From assembly GCA_023213395.1 (NCBI GenBank), contig CM041465.1, positions 247,511,741 to 247,575,740 on the forward strand: DNA of 64,000 nt, in the 5' to 3' direction. Origin of the DNA: Cycas panzhihuaensis (taxonomy: Eukaryota > Cycadophyta). A program made the translations under genes and the position numbers. Of the stretch, positions 63,368-64,000 are shown piece by piece. Positions within the stretch are counted from its first letter, which is position 1; each line of letters starts with the position of its first letter. Under the pieces are notes generated by a model that saw nothing but the letters and a program-made list of their open reading frames with translations, was not told the origin of the DNA and ran no database searches.

Positions 63368-64000
63368 CTAGTCATCCAAGAACACTTCTATTGTCTTTAC
63401 AATTGTTTGTCTTAAAATATCCAAGATTTCTCTTTGGAAGGTAGTTGGGGTATTAGTTAGCCCAAAGGGTATAACTCTATATGCATAGGTTCCCCGTTTA
63501 GTGACAAAAGTTGTTTCAAGCTGGTCTTCTAGGGCAATCTGAACTTGATTGTACCCACTAAAATCATCCGTAAAAGAATACACCTCATGTCCTGCCACCT
63601 TTTCTAAAATGTCTTTGGTGAAAGAAATGGGAAAGGGATCCTTCTTTCTTGCTTTATTTAGAGCTCTGTAATCCACACAAACTTGAGTTTCTCATTTTTC
63701 TTAGGAACTATGACTATTAGACTTACTTATTCATTATTTTTGACTTAGAAAATCTAGTCGACTTCTTCCATTTTATTTAGCTCTGCCTTTACCTTCTCTT
63801 TATATTTGGGATTCTTCCTATAGGGATGTTGCCTAATAGGCTTTGCTCCCTATACAAGTTCTATCCAATGCTGTCCAAACTCTGATGGAATGCCCTTTAG
63901 GTCCTTATAAGACCAGGCAAAGACATCTTTGTATTCAAGGAACAACATTGTAGCTTGCTGCACTGTTTTAGCATCCGAGTAATCTCCCATGTTGATTATC
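63368..64000 (-). pseudogene. Ty3/gypsy reverse transcriptase, runs off the window
   Basis: At the edge, YKDVFAWSYKDLKGIPSEFGQHWIELV, then PIRQHPYRKNPKYKEKVKAELNKMEEV, SLIVIVPKKNEKL. After a shift, MDYRALNKARKKDPFPISFTKDILEKVAGHEVYSFTDDFSGYNQVQIALEDQLETTFVTKRGTYAYRVIPFGLTNTPTTFQREI and IEVFLDD. RT motifs are in order (DYRALN, FTDDFSGYNQ for family FLDGFSGYNQ, PFGLTNAP). Continues beyond 64000. Confidence 0.88.

Overview
The window is nuclear DNA of a seed plant with a large, retrotransposon-packed genome. The evidence is spliceosomal introns, a plant-type isoamylase exon set, and Ty1/copia and Ty3/gypsy elements with plant-type primer sites (TGGTATCAGAGC, initiator tRNA-Met). AT-richness, nesting depth and 7-8 kb copia elements with multi-kilobase leaders suggest a gymnosperm such as a conifer, but this is inference.

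The only host gene seen is a partial isoamylase (starch debranching enzyme), three exons at 2257-2920 on the + strand, one intron of which is GC-AG. Nearly everything else is LTR retrotransposon sequence.

Layout. 1-6294: gypsy LTR relics, the isoamylase exons, a gypsy integrase tail and a non-autonomous gypsy-like relic. 6295-13348: copia LTR/leader fragments, a coding-less copia relic and a gypsy protease/RT relic. 14560-32334: an old + copia (called H) interrupted by a three-LTR tandem copia (15202-19567, TSD AGAAG), a minus copia (M, 20240-28605, TSD GAGAA, itself holding a solo gypsy LTR with TSD CACGT), and a truncated gypsy piece (30830-31964). 32335-35311: copia 3' end, a degenerate minisatellite and a decayed accessory-type ORF. 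35312-41612: a minus copia (N) with an inverted LTR at its left end. 41712-45576: a complete-looking gypsy (G, TSD TGTCT) that lost RT-RNase H-integrase by an in-frame deletion. 45640-60860: a + copia (A) whose gag is split by a minus Tat/Athila-like gypsy (B, 48897-56285) carrying an extra ORF downstream of its pol remnant. 61385-64000: decayed gypsy pol.

Every polyprotein seen has stops, frameshifts, deletions or active-site changes, so none looks autonomous. The most interesting signals are: (1) a dyad in the U3 of the dominant copia LTR family whose arms changed in a compensatory way between copies; (2) the accessory ORF of gypsy B and a similarly built decayed ORF elsewhere; (3) lineage-specific minisatellites in the same leader slot of related copia elements; (4) a cluster of small indels at CAG/CTG words in the tandem copia, which may be a sequencing artefact.
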